Shown here piece after piece: positions 62,142-64,000 of a stretch of 64,000 bases of DNA. Each line of letters opens with the position of its first letter. Position 1 is the stretch's first letter. Origin of the DNA: Rickettsia felis URRWXCal2 (GTDB lineage Bacteria > Pseudomonadota > Alphaproteobacteria > Rickettsiales > Rickettsiaceae). The position numbers were made by a program, and so were the translations under genes. The notes beneath the pieces were generated by a model. That model worked only from the letters and a program-made list of their open reading frames with translations. It was not told where the DNA came from and ran no database searches. The DNA is taken from positions 1,178,001-1,242,000 of the forward strand of contig CP000053.1 of NCBI GenBank assembly GCA_000012145.1, written 5' to 3'.

Positions 62142-63182
62142 CTACGGTTTAATAGCCATATGCGGTAGTAGTGCATTATTAATAATAGTTTTATTTGAAC
62201 CACCTAATATCTCTTCGACTACTTCTAAATATAACCTATCTCTAGTTACTTGCCTACCTATAGTATATTGTTTATAAATAGCATTAAATCTTTGGCTATC
62301 ACCTTCTGCTTTTGATATAACTTCTTCTTTATAACCTTCTGCTTCTTGTATAATCTTTGCGGCCGCTCCTCGAGCTTCCGGCAAAATCTTATTATTATAG
62401 GCTTGAGCTTGATTTATTTCTTTCTCTTTATCTGCTTTTGAAGTTTGTACATCTCTATAAGCGTCTATTACTTCGGCAGGCGGTTCGGCTTTTAATAATT
62501 GTACTTTCTCAATCATAACACCGGCATTGTAACTATCCAGTATCTTCTGTGCTAATTTTTCTATTTTATAAGTAATTTCCTGCTTTTGATCGGATAATAC
62601 CCACGAAATAGGAGTATTGCCTATTACTTCTCTAACAGCACTTTCTACTGTTGCTTTTACTGTTTCTTCAGGTCTTTGTACGTTAAAAATAAAATCTTCG
62701 AGGTTATTAATATGCCACATTACGTCACAATTTAAAGCAACGATATTTTCATCACCTGTAAGCATTATACTTTCACTGGCAATATTTTTAGTATTATCGC
62801 TACCGCTACGTGCCGAGCTATTTGTACGATAACCAATCTCAATTCGGCGTGATTGTTTAACTTTCTCAACTATTATCTTTTCAAAAGGGGCAGGCAAATG
62901 ATAATTAAGCCCGGGGTAGCCCTTACGCACAAAACGTCCAAATCTTATTACCGCTGCTTCTTCACCTTCTTTTATTTCATAAATACCCGAAGCAAGCCAT
63001 AAAGCAATCACTGCAACAACAGCTAAAATTATTGTTTTGCTATTAAAATTAAACTGGAATTGAAATTTATCAAAATTAAATTGATTTTTACGCGGTCTTG
63101 TGAATATGTTATCTTCTTTATCAGAATCAAAATCTTTCCATGGGGATTTTTTTAAAATCGAGCTATATTTTTTACTAAGCAT
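62142..63182 (-). CDS. hflK: FtsH modulator HflK
   Basis: A 346-residue SPFH-domain membrane protein, partner of HflC. It has a basic cytoplasmic N-terminus, one membrane segment (about residues 51-67), then IKEGEEAAVIRFGRFVRKGYPG, which matches the family. A long Ala/Glu/Lys-rich helical region follows (ARGAAAKIIQEAEGYKEEVI). It is first gene of hflK-hflC-degP and is divergent from the mrp gene. Confidence 0.95.
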   Translation of the reverse strand: MLSKKYSSILKKSPWKDFDSDKEDNIFTRPRKNQFNFDKFQFQFNFNSKTIILAVVAVIALWLASGIYEIKEGEEAAVIRFGRFVRKGYPGLNYHLPAPFEKIIVEKVKQSRRIEIGYRTNSSARSGSDNTKNIASESIMLTGDENIVALNCDVMWHINNLEDFIFNVQRPEETVKATVESAVREVIGNTPISWVLSDQKQEITYKIEKLAQKILDSYNAGVMIEKVQLLKAEPPAEVIDAYRDVQTSKADKEKEINQAQAYNNKILPEARGAAAKIIQEAEGYKEEVISKAEGDSQRFNAIYKQYTIGRQVTRDRLYLEVVEEILGGSNKTIINNALLPHMAIKP

Positions 63183-63281
63183 TTGCTTTTTTATATTATT
63201 TTAAGGATTAAGTGATTATATATATTATAGTATATAACGTCAAGTTACGAGCTTTAATAGATTTAAAAAGGAAATTTAATT

Positions 63282-64000
63282 ATGGCGGATTTACACCAAA
63301 AGCAAATTATCGATAAACTTCAACATATTATATTTAAAGACGGTACTTTTTTAAATAAAGTTATATCGGATATTATAATTAAGGGGAATAATATAGGTTT
63401 TTCTATAGATATATCAGGTAAAAACAAGTTAGAAGCCGAAGAACTAAAAGCTAAAGCAATTGATAAGCTTAATGAGATTTCGGAAATAAATAAAATAACA
63501 ATTGTTTTTACCGAAAGTAAACCGATGGAGAAAAAAGCTCAAAAACCAAAACATTTTGTAGAAAATGTTAAAAAGATTATTTTAGTAGCGTCAGGTAAGG
63601 GCGGAGTCGGAAAATCTACAATATCAGCTCTCATTGCTCAGCAATTGAGTCTAGAAAATTACCGTGTCGGAATAGTAGATGCCGATATTTACGGTCCGTC
63701 AATTCCCCATATATTCGGCATTAACGAAGTACCGAAAACGAAAGATGGACGAATAATACCGATAACGGTAAAAAGCATCCAAGTTATTTCTATAGGCTTT
63801 TTTGTTAAAGACCATTCGGCAATTATTTGGCGCGGTCCTATGGCGAGTAAGACCATTTATCAATTATTATCAGTAACAAAATGGGATAATTTAGATTATC
63901 TAATTATCGATATGCCACCGGGAACTGGTGATATTCATTTAAGTATGCTAGAGAATTATCATTTAGACGGCGTAATAATTGTAACTACGCCACAAAAAAT
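63282..64000 (+). CDS. mrp: Mrp/ApbC (Nbp35-type) iron-sulfur carrier ATPase, partial
   Basis: The frame opens at the ATG at 63282 (AAGG about ten bases upstream) and runs off the window end, giving 239 residues so far. The N-terminal MIP18-like domain (DUF59) is about residues 5-80. The Mrp P-loop SGKGGVGKST is at residues 104-113, followed by VDADIYGPSIPHIFG and the Walker B-like IIDMPPGTGD. These proteins bind and transfer Fe-S clusters. The CxxC motif would lie beyond the window. It is divergent from hflK. Confidence 0.93.
   Translation, partial: MADLHQKQIIDKLQHIIFKDGTFLNKVISDIIIKGNNIGFSIDISGKNKLEAEELKAKAIDKLNEISEINKITIVFTESKPMEKKAQKPKHFVENVKKIILVASGKGGVGKSTISALIAQQLSLENYRVGIVDADIYGPSIPHIFGINEVPKTKDGRIIPITVKSIQVISIGFFVKDHSAIIWRGPMASKTIYQLLSVTKWDNLDYLIIDMPPGTGDIHLSMLENYHLDGVIIVTTPQK

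Overview
The window is a chromosomal segment of an obligate intracellular alphaproteobacterium, almost certainly a Rickettsia. The evidence is the strongly AT-rich sequence, typical Rickettsia gene neighbourhoods (rpoBC next to pepA and mipZ, gatCAB, sdhCDA, hflKC-degP), many decayed genes, and a dense set of dispersed palindromic elements, one of them inserted in frame in a protein gene. Nothing seen fixes the species. RpoB residue 973 is Leu, a state reported for the naturally rifampicin-resistant R. massiliae-like group, which is only a weak hint.

Layout. 0.4-5.3 kb: RND pump, DUF378 membrane protein, rsmE, an SdhAF4-like protein and ratA. 5.4-7.6 kb: a decayed gene diverging from a lipase-like protein. 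7.6-12.9 kb: rlmE-nusB, rseP, bamA and tRNA-Thr. 13-14.3 kb: a small accessory island with a SUKH (SMI1/KNR4) remnant overlapping an internally duplicated helical-repeat gene. 14.5-24.3 kb: DHA2 transporter-mrpE-pyrH, frr, gatCAB, an amino-acid binding lipoprotein, a flavin reductase, dapB and a BI-1 family protein. 24.8-26.9 kb: a kinase-like effector candidate cut by one in-frame stop. 27-36 kb: a secreted choloylglycine-hydrolase family enzyme, aspS, an IS256-family element inserted in a small gene, mipZ, pepA and an uncharacterised gene carrying an RPE1-like insertion. 36-53 kb, minus strand: glnP-like permease, rpsL-rpsG-fusA, then trnW-secE-nusG-rplKAJL-rpoBC with no tuf gene between the two blocks. 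53-64 kb: decayed ankyrin gene, sdhCDA with a nucleotidyltransferase-HEPN gene inserted between sdhC and sdhD, a frameshifted trhO, hflK-hflC-degP and the start of an mrp-type ATPase gene.

How it works together. Most genes are housekeeping: transcription, translation, GatCAB transamidation, outer-membrane assembly (BamA, RseP, DegP), complex II and membrane quality control (HflKC). The accessory layer is small and largely decayed: toxin/immunity-type genes, candidate secreted proteins and one IS. The most distinctive feature is repeat colonisation. Palindromic elements of at least three types occupy most intergenic gaps and also sit inside operon spacers (rpoB-rpoC, nusG-rplK, hflK-hflC, sdhD-sdhA). 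One element is nested inside another, and one abuts the rsmE start codon.
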